Shown: positions 35,668 to 48,001, numbered from the stretch's first letter. The stretch: DNA of 64,000 bases from Epiperipatus broadwayi (GCA_028023455.1 JAQFVV010006197.1:14257254-14321253), one strand, 5' to 3'. Notes: a model not told the origin generated them from the sequence alone. Program-made: numbers and translations.

Positions 35668-35888
35668 TACATGTATAGTAGGCACCTGACTTTAATAATT
35701 TCTTTTTATATATAATTATGTTATATTTAAAAGAAAGAAAAAATTCATTTAATTGTATTTTATATTTGTTATAAAAATGCAAATAATCGAAACGAAATCA
35801 GCTATATAAAGTGGTGTTATCAAATTGAAACTTTTCAAGCATACCCCATCATATTGATAGTGTCAATCAATTCTAATAACTTAGTCAA

Positions 35889-35977
35889 GCGTTGTTAGCC
35901 GAGAGGTCATCGCAGCCCCCTTGTAAGCAAGTAGTTGGTTGCAGACGGTTGTGGGTTGTGGGGTCCCGACTGGTGCT
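35889..35977 (+). repeat. tRNA-like sequence, probably SINE or pseudogene
   Basis: Starts gcgttgt with a good A box (ttagccgagaggtcatcgc), an anticodon-arm-like ccccttgtaagcaag, an extra-arm-like stretch, and a weak B box (gggttgtggggtccc). Upstream gtcaa and downstream gtgacatatgag + A-run match the flanks of the tRNA-Gly-like sequence at 42176. This suggests both belong to one mobile family or were copied with their flanks. The acceptor stem pairs poorly. Confidence 0.45.
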
Positions 35978-36190
35978 GTGACATATGAGAAAAAAAAATT
36001 CTAATAGCTTAATAAAAGTTTTGTTAAAATGCATCTCATTATAAATATATTAGATATATATAATCTAAAAGCAATCTAAAAGTCTTTTTTTTCCTCCTAT
36101 CATAATTATGTAATAGTAATGTAGAAAAAGTCGATAAAAAGTTGAAAAATTATTGGTAGGCGTCAACCACCAAAAAAGTGGGGACCCCTA

Positions 36191-36198
36191 TTCTAAAC
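36191..36198. repeat. Right target-site duplication of hAT-like element
   Basis: ttctaaac, 7 of 8 identical to 34656-34663. Confidence 0.6.
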
Positions 36199-36199
36199 A

Positions 36200-39100
36200 A
36201 TAAATTTTATTGAAAAGAGATAAAATTAATAAAAAGCTTTGTTGTAAAATTTTGACAATAGTTCTGTTTTTTTTTTCTTTTAAATAAATATGAGATATAA
36301 ACATGTAAAAAATTTTATCATTTAAATAAAACATGGATAGTCATTTGAAGTATTGTAAATACTGTATATAGTTGTATTTTAAGGAGATTTTTTAAAAACT
36401 ATTTAATGTTAATATTTACTTAAATCTTTCACATTTTTTATAAAAATATATTTATTCACTCTTTTATATAAAATCTTATTCAATTTATATTATATGTACA
36501 TTTTATTATTACTTAACACATTGATTACAATATTATTATTTTTTTGGATAATGAAAGCAGATATCAGTATAATATAGTTTGTTATTTGAAAGTATATATT
36601 ACTTTTATAAAAATATTTTAAACATTTAATTTCTGAAAAGCAAGCAGTATATTGTCGTTGTAAATATATTTATGATGTAAATATGTAATAATTAAAATAA
36701 TACTAAAGTTTATTTTAGATTCAAACATATATTTTACAATAATTTACTTTCACCATCTTCAAAAAACTCCAATAAGTAACATAAATGAATAATTACTGAC
36801 TAAATAGTAAAGTTATTTTTAGCATTATGCATACACGTCTTTTCCTTGTCGTACTTTTTCTTTTCATACTTTGATGTATGTTCTGAAGTCTCTGATACCC
36901 TTCTATTAAGCATCCAATTCTCTGATTCTTATATAAGTACTGGATGAACACTTTTTTTTTTAATTCATTTTCAAACATGGCATTTTTCTATTATTACAAA
37001 GTTGTTTTTTTTTTTATAAAACAAAATATCCATCAAAATTCAATTCTGTAATTGAATATAAAGTGATGATTTCTCTAAGATTCAGTTTTTTTAATCAACT
37101 TTTTTTTGTACATCTATCCTACATGTACTCTTTTTCCAGGTATTTTATAATTCTTTGGGCACCAGTTTGTGACTTGAACTGTTCCTGTAATGTCAATTCT
37201 TTTATTAATGTATTCATTCCAGCCTTTTAATATTTTTAGTGACTTCATTTATATTTATTTCCCTTCTTGGCTATGTATTTCACTTTTGATTTTTTTTTTT
37301 TGTTACTAACAATTCATATCTTTTCATATTTTGACATGTGGTCTTAAATCTCTAGAGTTTTTTGTTAAACATCCAGTTTAATTTTATGTTTAAATTGAAA
37401 ATAATCTCTTAATAAAAGATTTAATATGTTGAAAATAAATTTTTATGATATTTATATATTTTAAAATAAATTTTTTATAGTACAATTATAAAATAGTGGA
37501 GAATATTAGAACTTATGATTACATTTTCATTCTAAAATTATTATTATTTTAATCATAACATCAAATATTTTAAAATTTATATATATATTCTTGAAATGAC
37601 TCCAAAACATCTTAAAAAAGGGTATACAATGTAACATTGCAATTTATTATAAATATGAATGAATACTAAATGGACATAAGGTGGTAGTCCTAAGTCCTCA
37701 GACTAATTTCTTAATGTTGGCCATCTTCAGTGAGGAACAGGATTTGCTAACACACTTCCCATAGTTATTTTTAATTTTTTTATACTATCCAAGCTAATAA
37801 CCTGAGATTCAAAAATTCCTAAGGTTTTGAACACAAGCCAATTTGCTGTTATAGTTATTTACAAATATATTATGATTTTATATTTCTGTAAACCATCGAC
37901 ACATTGGGTTTTTTCAAGGTTGGTATGGGCCAAATATTGCATCATGTGATTATATCTGCACCAACAGTAGTTTTTCAATCTTATTTGTTTTAGTTTACAA
38001 ATATCTATTATAAGCTTGTGTAATCAATTGCTATTATACAGTAGTGGTAATGATATGTTATCAGAGTTATATGACTGAACAAGCAAACTGACTTGAGTTC
38101 AGAACCTTTTTGAATTTCATGATATTAGTTTGGATAATATAAAAAAGATACAAAGATGAACTTCCAGATGTATGAATATAAATTTGGATCTTCACTTAGA
38201 TTGACTAATTGCTATAAATTAATTTGGGGATTGTCTATAATACTATTATTTAATAACTATTGATTACCCGAACTATAGAAAAAATATTACTATTTCTAGT
38301 GTAAAAGAATATGCTGTTATATAAGCATGAAATATTTAATCAGAATTTTTTTTAAAGTAACAGATAGCTTTGTTGGCAACTCGGAAAATTCACATTTTAT
38401 CGATTATACATATAAAGTTAAACAGCTTTGGTTTATATGATATAATAGTTCTTGTTGACAGAAGATGTCAAAAAAATTTTGATCAGATAAGATAAATCTT
38501 TAAAATAAGTGATTAAAAAATATAGGACATTTTTTATATCAGAGACAATTTGCTACTGTTTCATTGATATTTCATTCATATCCCTCAGAACTAAAATATC
38601 CTATGAGCCTTTATGATATTTTTTACAATAATAGTAAGAATGGATGCATTTTAGACTTTATTTATTGTTTTTCTTTCATATTTATTTTAATTAATTACAG
38701 ATGACTAATGTTAGCTAAAATCATGTAAAATATCAATGACTATTTTTTTATCTATCATTTTAAAATGAGGTTTTGTTTTATTAAAATAGTTAATTACAAT
38801 TTATCCCACTAAAATTAATTCTGTCATAATCTTATGTATGTTTTTAATATTAATAAACTTAATTGATACTAGTTTTATATGTATAAAAATTAAAATCTCA
38901 TTATTTTGAATGACATTTATCAATATTAATAGAAATTGAGAAAAGTCACTTGACCATAAAGACCCATCTCAATGGTTGGTTTAAATAAACTATAAAACTT
39001 GAAATTTGTTACCTTAAATTAAAAAAAAAAAAAATACCAAGTTTTTATGGAATTAAGTTAATTTGAAATGTTTTTTCTTTAATAAAGTTTTTTTTTTTCT

Positions 39101-39638
39101 GACCCTGCTTCTTTTTCTACATTTTGATAGAATTAATTAATTGAAGTATGTAACTGTTAATAAATGTAATTTGCAATAACTTGCCTATTTTCCTTTTAAA
39201 TCCAATGTCTGATGATTACTTTATAAGCTTAAAAAACTAATATCATTAGTTTTGAACATATTTTTTACTTAATACAATTTTAAAATATATTACAATTTTA
39301 AAAGAGAAATGTTCTTAATTTGATATAAAAAGCTGAATAACCTATTTTAAATCTCCTCATAAAACTTTTTTAAAAAAATTAATGATGATTAATTAACCAG
39401 TAAAATATTTGCTATTTATTCGTTCTCTTTTTTTTAAAAATGGTAATTTTAATGAGTTTGTTGAATTCATTTATTTTTTAATCTCAATTACTTTTTTCAT
39501 TTATTTCTTTCAATTATTGATCTTGTAAAATGTTCCCATTTTCTCTTAATTATTTATTTCAACAGTTGCTTGCTAATTCAAAGAAATATATGTAAATATT
39601 GTTAACATATTTTGAAATCAACATTTACATATATGTGA

Positions 39639-39677
<39 letters not shown>

Positions 39678-42170
39678 CTATTGATGTTACTTTCCAGTTA
39701 CATGTAAACACCAAAAAAGCTAGCTTTCTGTCATTACTATGCAACTATCTTCAATAGTTTGATATGTAAGACAAATATACTCATAGATTAATGCAGACAA
39801 ACTGGTGATCATTTGTTTCTATTTTTCTACAATCCTTTTATCTGTTGTTATATTTTTACATTATGAAAATCAAAAACATTATAATTATATTAACTTAGAT
39901 TTCAATTAATAATCATTGTCCCTTACTATATGATTGTATGATTTTTGATGCTTGTAGTTTCTGGTTAATGTAATTCCCAGAATATTAAAGTCCATACTCT
40001 ACGCTGCACCCACTTTTATAGATATTTTTATTTATTTATTTTTTATGACTGTTATATACTTTTTTGCATTATTGATTAGTTTCTTAATATTGGATGTTAC
40101 TGTATGTAAAACATTAAATTTAACAGCCAGTCTTTTTATAATTATTTTAATTTTTGAATAGAAAGGCAAAACAATACCTACTGTCATTTTTTAAATATTT
40201 TTTATTATGCTTTTAAGTTTATATAGGATTGATGTCTTTAATACTGAGATACAGTTAATGAAATTCATAAGTTTAAATTTCAAGTATTAATGCTCAGTAA
40301 ATAATTATTTTTAATTTCACTCATTGATTATATATTTACAACAATATTTAAAACATATGACAATGATTTGCTCTTAAGATTAATAATAAACTTGGAAGGT
40401 AAATATTTCTAGCATTACTGAGTAAATCACTAATCATTCTCAATAAATTTTGACTTTGATGCTTCTTTAAAAATAAGAATATTGATAAGAAAAATAAAAT
40501 AGGTGTATATGATATAAATAAACACATAATTTATTCAGTAGATGCAAATCTATAAAAATTGTAAACATACATTATGAATAAAAAATATTCATTGTAGGGA
40601 AAGAGAATATTTTAACAAGATTAAATTCATAAGTTATCATTTGCTATATTTAAAAAGGAATATGGATACTTTATTTGAAAAATATTTTTTTAAAATTTGC
40701 AAGGCTGGTCCATAAGACTACCATGTGTAATGTAAACATAAAACTATTAAGATAACATTTTTGTTTGTGTAAGATTAAAGCACCTAATTTGTACAAGTGT
40801 GTCAATGTATGACATATTGAAGTTATAGAAATCTGCTAAATAATCAAAGGCATTATAAAAAACAAATGCAAAAAAAGATGTCATTTATAAAATTAGATGG
40901 AATATAGCAGACAAATTTACCAAACAATATAAAGTTGTATGGTGAAAAACAGGTATTTTAAATATTAGGTCATAAGCTGTCTTATAAATATAATCAATTG
41001 TAATAATTTTGAATTTTAAGGATTAATAGAAAACAGAATTTAAAAAGCAGCATATATTAATATGTTTCAAAGATTATTAACAATCACTTTATCTGATTAA
41101 AATTAACCAAACATGGTAGTTATGCAAATTACAATTATGATTTTAGTGATAAAGATGATTCAGTATAATTAATTTCATTGTTTTAAAGAGAAAATGTTAG
41201 AATTAATTGTGTTAAGAGGGTGATAAGAAATAGCAAACTATTGCCAATGATAAAGTTGTTCATTGTGTGTTATTCAATCTAATTTTAAGCAGAAAATGTA
41301 ACTTATGTAACATACATGCTATAACATAAAACATGCAATAGTCAGTAAAACAATCTTATCCATCCAACTACTGAAAATAGTTTAATGGGAAATGACTGAA
41401 AGCTGGCTGTCATTATTACCACCTCCTCCTCCTCTTGTATTCTTCTTTATTATTATTTCACAAGACTATATACAAATTGAGTCTGTTGTTGAATTGTTTG
41501 AGTAATTTTTGCCTATTACTTAGATCTTTTTTCTTATAAAGCATTTTAATTAGATAATTTCTAGAATTTTACAATGAACATTCCATAAAGTAACAACATG
41601 GACATGTACCTTTTTTTTTATAATCCAGAGATTTAGATATAATGTAATGGTATCGAAAAATGTTTAAATGAGATCGTTTTTTAAATATTCACTGATAATC
41701 AACTTTGTTTATTTAAGAATATTATTTTATGTTTATTTCTACTTAACATGTTTGATTATTATTGATATGTCTCCTAAAAAAGAAACAAAATGATGAGAAA
41801 AATTGCTAAGAAGCTTAAAAAGTTTAGTTACATTTCAAAAATAAGATTTTTTAAAACAATAATGTTCAGTTGACCTGAATATAACAGTAAAATTGTTTTG
41901 TTTTTAATGAAAACATTGTTAATGTCAATATTTTGTCTGATCTTTAGAATTTGTAATAATTACCTTGAAAGTACAAGTATTTGATTTTAGAAATTTAAAA
42001 TTTTGAAATAATTTTTTAAAAAAAATCATCTTAGAATATTATTGTTTATTAGTTATTTCTTAGTAAAATAAAAATATATACAAAAAACTTCATTGATAAA
42101 TATAAAATAGTTTCAAAGAGAGAATAAAGTTTTTATTGAAGAAATTATTTTTTTTCAATTTTTAAAAATT
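36200..42170. other. A+T-rich desert, 6 kb
   Basis: No coding motifs or structured repeats found apart from a (TA)n tract at 39643-39675. The segment 37785-37860 resembles 58330-58375 over about 40 bases (shared cctaa.gttttgaac...aagccaatttgct), hinting at an old dispersed repeat. Confidence 0.5.
39643..39675. repeat. (TA)n microsatellite
   Basis: About 16 uninterrupted TA units. Confidence 0.95.
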
Positions 42171-42175
42171 GTCAA

Positions 42176-42248
42176 GCGTTGGTGGCCTAACGGTTAGCAG
42201 AGCTGCCTTCCAAGCAGAGCGGCTCTGGTTCGCTTCCTGGTCAACGCT
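42176..42248 (+). tRNA. tRNA-Gly(UCC)-like gene
   Basis: A 73-nt cloverleaf. The acceptor GCGTTGG pairs with TCAACGC (six Watson-Crick pairs plus one G-U). The A box TGGCCTAACGGTTAGCA matches consensus. The anticodon arm CTGC-CTTCCAA-GCAG carries anticodon TCC after T33. The B box GGTTCGCTTCC has C where the invariant A58 should be, and the T stem has one T-T mismatch. No intron; CCA is not encoded. Flanks gtcaa and ttgacatat are shared with 35889-35977, so it may be a mobile tRNA-derived repeat rather than a functional gene. The downstream sequence is A-rich rather than a clean T4 terminator. Confidence 0.6.
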
Positions 42249-42259
42249 TTGACATATTA

Positions 42260-42950
42260 AAAAAAATGTTTCTCAAACATTTGTTATATATTGTTGTTTT
42301 TTTATGCAATGTATTCCATTATTATTATTTACATCATATATAATTTAAAATTGACTTATGTTTAGAATAAAAATGAAATAAAATATTGAAAGTATATATT
42401 TGTTATAGTACAATGTATACTTTTATGTTAGTTAAATAAAAGATTGAAAATAAATTTTGTTGTTGGAGTGCTAATGTACTAGTTTGACAAGCTTTGTTTG
42501 TTTATTATCAGAAACAATTGAAAGTCACATGAACATTTAAAAAAAAAAATTGAAATAAATAAAAGCTGCTTAAAATAAATTATTAAAAAATTGTATTATT
42601 ATTAAAAAAAAAAACCCAATGACTTTATTCTATTTTTTTCCAAAAAAACGTTATACCACCTCACTCAAATATAGTTTTATATAAAATTATACTGTATATA
42701 CAAGTTAAGATCTTTTTGCTAAAAATAGGTCTGGTAATTAGAATATGATAACCAAATTATAACTCTTCGTTATTCATAACTATTTTATAAATTTAAATAT
42801 GAAGTATGCATAACCTAGAGAAGAATAATGGAAATACCTGCCATATTAAAACCATATTTACATAGTTGTGGGGATACATATTAATATAATATTTTATTAA
42901 TTTTTTATTGAATAGAATTCAAAATAAATAATTAGAAGCACTTGATAGAA
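42260..42950. other. A+T-rich stretch, nothing recognised
   Basis: Poly-A and poly-T tracts only. Confidence 0.5.
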
Positions 42951-42999
42951 GAACATTGACATTATTTTCCTAAACTCAAGAGAATATTTGATTGGTTAA

Positions 43000-43850
43000 A
43001 ATGGGCCACATTGTTGTTGCAAGAGAAGTTGAAATTGAAATGTTCTAAATTTATTAAATATTTTGAGATTGATAATTTCAAAGACAAAGATGCATTCATT
43101 AAAGATGAGAGAATAATCTTTCTTAGAACTAAATATAGTCAAAAATTGTTTCTAAGCTGGGAGAGTGTCCAGGTCATTATAAAAAATTGTAATCAATAAA
43201 CAGTAAGCTCTAGTGGGAAAATTTTGCAAAGATCAGCATGCATTGATCTCTCCAATGCAAAAGACGTCAATTCAATGTGAATATCTCAAAGTTTTGAGTG
43301 AGTTGCCATTTTGAAAGTACAGGTTTTTGATATAAATGCTATGAAATGGATCCTGGAGAATTGAAGAATGAAGGCATCTTATATGATAAAGAAAATCATT
43401 GTTTACCAAAAATTACAAAATTCTTATTAATTAAGTCTTTCAACTGAACTGCTTTTTCTCATCTGTGAAATGTGATGATGCAATTATTATGATTTTGAAA
43501 ATTACTTATTTCTATACATGAGTTCATCTCAGTTGTAAAGTGTTTGAACATTTTGGAGCAGTAGGTTTATCCATTGTTATAAATATGATTTTTTGTCAAT
43601 ACTACTAATTTTAAATATGTGTTTTCTCTAATTCATAGGGCCTATATAATTAAATATTGATTTGAAAAACTTGAAGATTTTGATTAGCATCTTCTATAGT
43701 TTTCTCAATCACTTGATTTAAATAGTATTAAGTATTTTGTGGTACATATTGGAACAAGTATAAGATAATATTCTTCAATATCTCAGGAAACTTCATTATT
43801 CTTCATGAGTAATGATCTAAATTTTTTTGTAAATTTTATTCAATATTAAG
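43000..43850 (+). pseudogene. Tc1/mariner-type transposase relic
   Basis: Near 43680-43755 one frame reads 'FSQSLDLNSIKYF', preceded in another frame by 'LEDFD*HLL'. Together these restate the Tc1-family block 'DWP.QSPDLNPIE..W', which carries the second catalytic Asp. The sequence upstream (from about 43000) has a G+C and codon texture unlike the surroundings, including an open frame 43011-43199, but no domain I can confirm. Ends and TIRs were not found. Call rests mainly on the SPDLNPIE-like block. Confidence 0.45.
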
Positions 43851-43924
43851 CAAAAAAACTTTAATGCATATATTGCTAAACAGAAAATGTTTAGATTCTA
43901 AATTCTTTTCAAAAAGACCATTCG

Positions 43925-44110
43925 TGTAGCTAGCTACATGTTATGATTTGAAAGTTTAAATCCAAGATGAGTGAACTTTAAAATTTATTTTCAGGTCACA
44001 AATATGTTTAACATTTGTTTTATATGCAGCTACTTTAGGACTAATCAGCTAGTCTTTCAGTATTGATCAGTAAATGAATTTGTAGTTGTTTTTAGATATA
44101 GAGTAAAATA
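43925..44110 (+). repeat. Possible SINE family A, copy 4 (weak)
   Basis: Contains 'gtttaaatcc' (B-box-like), 'ttttcaggt' and 'attgatcagtaaatga' in the same order as the family A copies at 3.5, 5.0 and 32.0 kb. Divergence is high. Confidence 0.35.
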
Positions 44111-44114
44111 AGAA

Positions 44115-45680
44115 TAATGAAATATTCAAATTCTTATCACCAGAGAATGGTCATGTGATGAACAATGTCTTCTACTCAGCTGTTCATTATGAAGGTTATT
44201 AAAAAGAAGCATGAACACTTCTTTTTTTTTTTTTAGCATTAGTTATTTTTTATTATATATGAGTGAAAGTGTTTATACCACAAAAGTAAGGACTTAGTTT
44301 TATCGACACTAGCCACATTTTATGTAGTCAGTATTTTTCACACTGGACATTGTTAATTTAGATCAGAAACTTGACACTATTCTATAATAATTATAAATAA
44401 AATATTTTATTATTGTTTTTTTACTGCTATATTTATTTAATTATAGAAATATTTCTTATAATCTTATTTTTTGCTGGTGTTGCTTTTTAAGAAAATTTTA
44501 ATTATTATATTTTGTGAGATAATGTGTTTGATGCAGTAGATTTAAAAAAAAACTTAAGACAAAAAAAATCCTTTCATTCCATTTAGGGTTGTCTGTGGTA
44601 TTATGTTGCCTGTATGCAAAATTGTTATGCCCCATTCAATAAAAAAATTAAAAAGATTCCAAAGTATAATAACATGTTAGAAATCATTTTATTAAACTGC
44701 ATATTAAGATAAATGTATATTAAAATACAGAAAAAAAATCATTTTTATTCATCTTTTACAGGAATATTATTTTGATTTTCATTCTAGAAATATATTTTAT
44801 TTAATTCTATTAATATGAGTCTTAATGTAATATTTTGGAATTTATTTGGAGATGGTACTGATAATTATTCCACTTTAGATCAACTATGTGCAATCATTTA
44901 ATGTTATTTTCCCAGTATATGTGCTTATTTGATGCCAGAAAAACAGAATTAATGTAATGTTAGTTTATTAATTTTTAAAAAAATATGAAGAGGTCAATAC
45001 TTTTCAATATGAAGTAAAGTCAAAGCAATTAAGTACAGCATCAATGTGTTGATATAGATTTTTTTTGTAATCTGATATCAAGAGTGTTTATCAAGATTAT
45101 TTTGAGATTTTTGGAATATCAATAAAATTATTTTTTTTATAGTTTATTAAAGATTCATAATTATTTTTATACAATAAATGTATAATAATTATTAAAAAAG
45201 ATAAATATATCTGATTATATTTTTATTTTATATGTATATGTTTTATTTTTAAAAATAGAAATTAACAAATTCTAACTTCATGATTAAAAAGTAAACCATG
45301 GGTGATATGATGACAATTCCTTGTGAAACTGATCACTAAAATCTTTACTGACATTGTATCAAAATTGCTTTTGAAGTATTATAAAAATTATAAATGCAGC
45401 TTTAATTTTTAAGGATAATTTTATAGATTCATCAGGGCTTGCCATTTATTCATTTCTGTTTCTAAAATAAATTTCAGTCCATGAATATGGCTGCTTTTAT
45501 TTTCACCATCAAATGATGAAAGTTTTTTGTTCTCATTACATACTCTGTTTATTAGTATTTTTCAATATTTGTAAAGTTCAAATATGATTTTTTTTTAATA
45601 TTTTTTATTTGTAAACTTATATTTTTAACCTATCATGTATAATTTATTAAATTCTAATGTAGAATAAATATTTTATATTA
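44115..45680. other. A+T-rich stretch, nothing recognised
   Basis: No motifs supported. Confidence 0.5.
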
Positions 45681-45687
45681 AAATCAA

Positions 45688-46090
45688 ATGTTGAACATTG
45701 ACAAAAGTTGCCACAGAGCTAATGATAAAAAATATCAATCTGTTAGAGGGATAATGTGGATAATTTTTTTCATCTTTCTTATGCCATATTCAATTGTAAA
45801 TGTTTTTTTTTTATTATTAAATTTTAATTTTGAAAAGATTTTTTCTCCGGAAGTTACTGTTAATGATATTGTTAAAAAAAGAAAATTGGGAAATAAATTA
45901 TTTACAAATACCAATTACAAAATATGCACAAACGGTTCAGTGTTTTATAATTTTATGCCACCTGGATTTATTGCATCCTTTGACTTTGGTATTTAACAAT
46001 CTTGCATTTAAGAAAACATTTTTAGATCTAAGTGTGTTTGCAGCAACTGCTGGATTTTTTTCTGATACTAAAAAGCATGGAAGTACTTAG
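45688..46090 (+). other. Overlapping open frames of unknown nature
   Basis: Two overlapping frames (45688-45996, 102 codons; 45830-46090, 86 codons) are somewhat more balanced than chance ORFs here. The first has a strongly hydrophobic stretch at residues about 22-45 and the run 'SPEVTVNDIVKKRKLGNKLF'. I recognise no family. It could be a shifted relic of one protein, since both frames look equally coding-like, or chance. Confidence 0.25.
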
Positions 46091-46211
46091 TGTCTATATT
46101 CAAATGATGTCACAAACATTATTATAGCTTTTTAATTATCTGAAAAATGTGTAGTAAATAAAATTTTGAACAATCTTAAAGTTGAAAAATCAAAAGAAAA
46201 ATGTCAGTAAA

Positions 46212-46394
46212 TGTTGGTTTATTTAAAAAATAAGCTCTAAGCATAGGTGGACCACCTATACTTTTAAAACATTTATTGATGGGAGAGTTTGTATCAGTTC
46301 TATAGCATATATATGAAGAATAGTTTCCTTCTGCCTTTTGACATATATATAAATAACTATATTGTTAAATATTACATATATTAAATAATAAGAT
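46212..46394 (+). repeat. Direct repeat unit, copy 1
   Basis: About 185 bases beginning tgttggtttatttaaa, with 'acttttaaaacatttattgat', repeated at 46526-46718 with moderate divergence and small indels. It is not tandem: 130 bases separate the copies. Confidence 0.8.
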
Positions 46395-46525
46395 TCAGTG
46401 TTGCACTAGTTAAAAATGGAAACATTCTCTTTCCTGAAATATATAAACTGAACGTAAGCAAGTAATATGCCAAGTAAAAAAAATTAGGCTGTTAATAAGT
46501 TCAAGTTCTAATTTAGGCAGATCAA

Positions 46526-46718
46526 TGTTGGTTTATTTAAAGAATAAGCTTTAAGCATGATTGGACCACTTATGCTTTTAAAACATTTATTGATTGGAGA
46601 GAGTGCATCAATTCTATAACGCATGTGTGAAGAGTAGTTCCCTTCTACAATATAGTTTCCTTTTCCAGTATTACATATGCATATAAATTGCTATATTATT
46701 AATTATTAAATAAGATTC
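46526..46718 (+). repeat. Direct repeat unit, copy 2
   Basis: Begins tgttggtttatttaaaga and shares 'gcttttaaaacatttattgat', 'gaagagtagtt.cc' and 'taagattc' with copy 1. It includes an extra roughly 20-base segment near 46645-46665. Confidence 0.8.
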
Positions 46719-46719
46719 T

Positions 46720-47470
46720 TAATAAAAGTTATTTTATTAAAAAAAATAAATCTTCTTAATATCAGCACATACTCATGTCTTCATTCTTGTCAATACTTAA
46801 TTTAAAAACTTCAAACTTCACATTCATTTCTTTTGTTTTTTTCAAAATCTTGATTTATTTTCACTATTAGTCATTAAAAAATAATATATGAAAAAAAAAA
46901 ATTTTAATAATGCTTTTATGTAAACAATACTAGCTGATTAAAAAGTAAAAACATATCAAAATAATTCGAGAAAAAAAAAACTAATTTGCCATTCTTGGAA
47001 AATATCAGAAATCTTAAGAATTGGAAATTACAAGAATACTGGCATTTCAAAAAGGCATTCGAGGCTCAGATAAATCATAAAAATCAAATGCTATTATGTA
47101 ATCACAATATTCCTGCAATTTTCAATTGTTTTATAACAAGTCTAGATTCTTAAGATCTCTGATATTTTCCAAAAATGGCAAATTAATTGAGCTTCAGTTT
47201 TTTTTTATACTTTTTAGTAGAATTACTTTATTTTTCTATTTTTTAGTCAGCTAGTACTGTTTACAGTTTACATAAAAGCATTTTTTAAGATATGAGTGCT
47301 TGGAGGTCTCAATTAAGAAAATCTTGAAAATGAATTAATGGGAAACTAAGTATACAAACTTTCTAGAGTGGGGTGCTTATCTAAATTACAAATGCTTAAG
47401 AAAAGTTAAAAACTTTAATTAGAAAAGCTTTTTTTTTTAAAAAAAAAAAAATCTTTTTACATATTATTTT
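46720..47470. other. A+T-rich stretch, one inverted word pair
   Basis: Around 46975-47245 the words ttgccattcttggaaaatatcag and, in inverse complement, the 'tgatattttccaaaaatggcaa' region at about 47159-47181 form a roughly 22-bp imperfect inverted repeat. Flanking words 'tactagctgattaaaaa' (46929) and 'agtcagctagta' (47246) are also inverted. So 46925-47260 may be a 335-bp foldback MITE. Confidence 0.5.
46925..47262. mobile_element. Probable foldback MITE, about 335 bp
   Basis: The left arm words (actagctgattaaaaagtaa; aatttgccattcttggaaaa; cagaaatcttaagaattg; caatattcctgcaat in inverse) recur in inverse complement in order in the right arm (tttttagtcagctagta; atttttccaaaaatggcaa region; tctagattcttaagatctctga). 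The arms continue outward to tttatgtaaac... on the left and gtttacataaa on the right (about 46915 and 47267). Nothing coding lies between. Confidence 0.6.
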
Positions 47471-47472
47471 GT

Positions 47473-48001
47473 TAAGTATAGGGGATTTGAACTCAGATTT
47501 TCAAGCATTCTTCAACTATCCACACTATCTCATACAACTGATTCACATGACTACACTCATGTAGAAAAGATAAATAGTCACTAATATCCATATTTCATGC
47601 TAAACCAGCATTCATCAGTTGGTCCAGATTATCATCTCCCACACATATATGTAATCAGTGCTCAGCTTTATATTAAGATAGCAAATCTTCATACTTTAAT
47701 GGACAGGCTTCAATCCACTTCAACCTCCAACTTTTTAGCCATCCATATCATTGAAAATCTGATGAAGCCTGTCCATTAAAGTATGAAGATTTGCTATCTT
47801 AATATAAACTGAGCACTGATTGTATGTATGTGTGGGAGATGATAATCTGGATCAACTGATGAAGGCTGGTTTAGCATGAAATACATATATTGGTGGTTAT
47901 TTATCTTTTCTACATGTGTGTAGTCATGTGTATCAGTTGTATGAGATAGTGTGGATAGTTGAAGGGTGCTTGAAAATCTGAGTTCAAATCTCCTATACTT
48001 A
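47473..48001. repeat. Large hairpin: two inverted copies of a PLE-tail/SINE-like repeat
   Basis: The left arm 47473-47712 and right arm 47763-48001 are about 240-bp inverted repeats (roughly nine of ten bases equal by eye) around a 50-base loop. Arm landmarks are ggacaggcttca/tgaagcctgtcc, aaagtatgaagatttgcta, 'ggtttagcatgaaat' and a B-box-like gagttcaaatc near the outer ends. The right copy continues to 48049 and a third copy follows at 48186-48520. A related 170-bp piece lies inside the PLE relic at 12.4 kb. This suggests a PLE-associated or SINE-type repeat. Confidence 0.8.

Larger units (their letters stand above)
34664..36190. mobile_element. hAT-like element, 1.5 kb, hosting nested insertions
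   Basis: The left end taggtctccaaag and the reverse complement of the right end, taggggtccccac, form short imperfect terminal inverted repeats. They are flanked by 8-bp duplications ctctaaac/ttctaaac. Subterminal stretches rich in 'ggggtc', 'gtcgata' and 'gacgcc' at both ends are typical of hAT elements whose ends read TAGGGGTC. No transposase frame is present. Internal sequence is occupied by the inverted-repeat GIY-YIG unit (34817-35667) and a tRNA-like sequence (35889-35977), so it is non-autonomous or interrupted. Confidence 0.65.
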
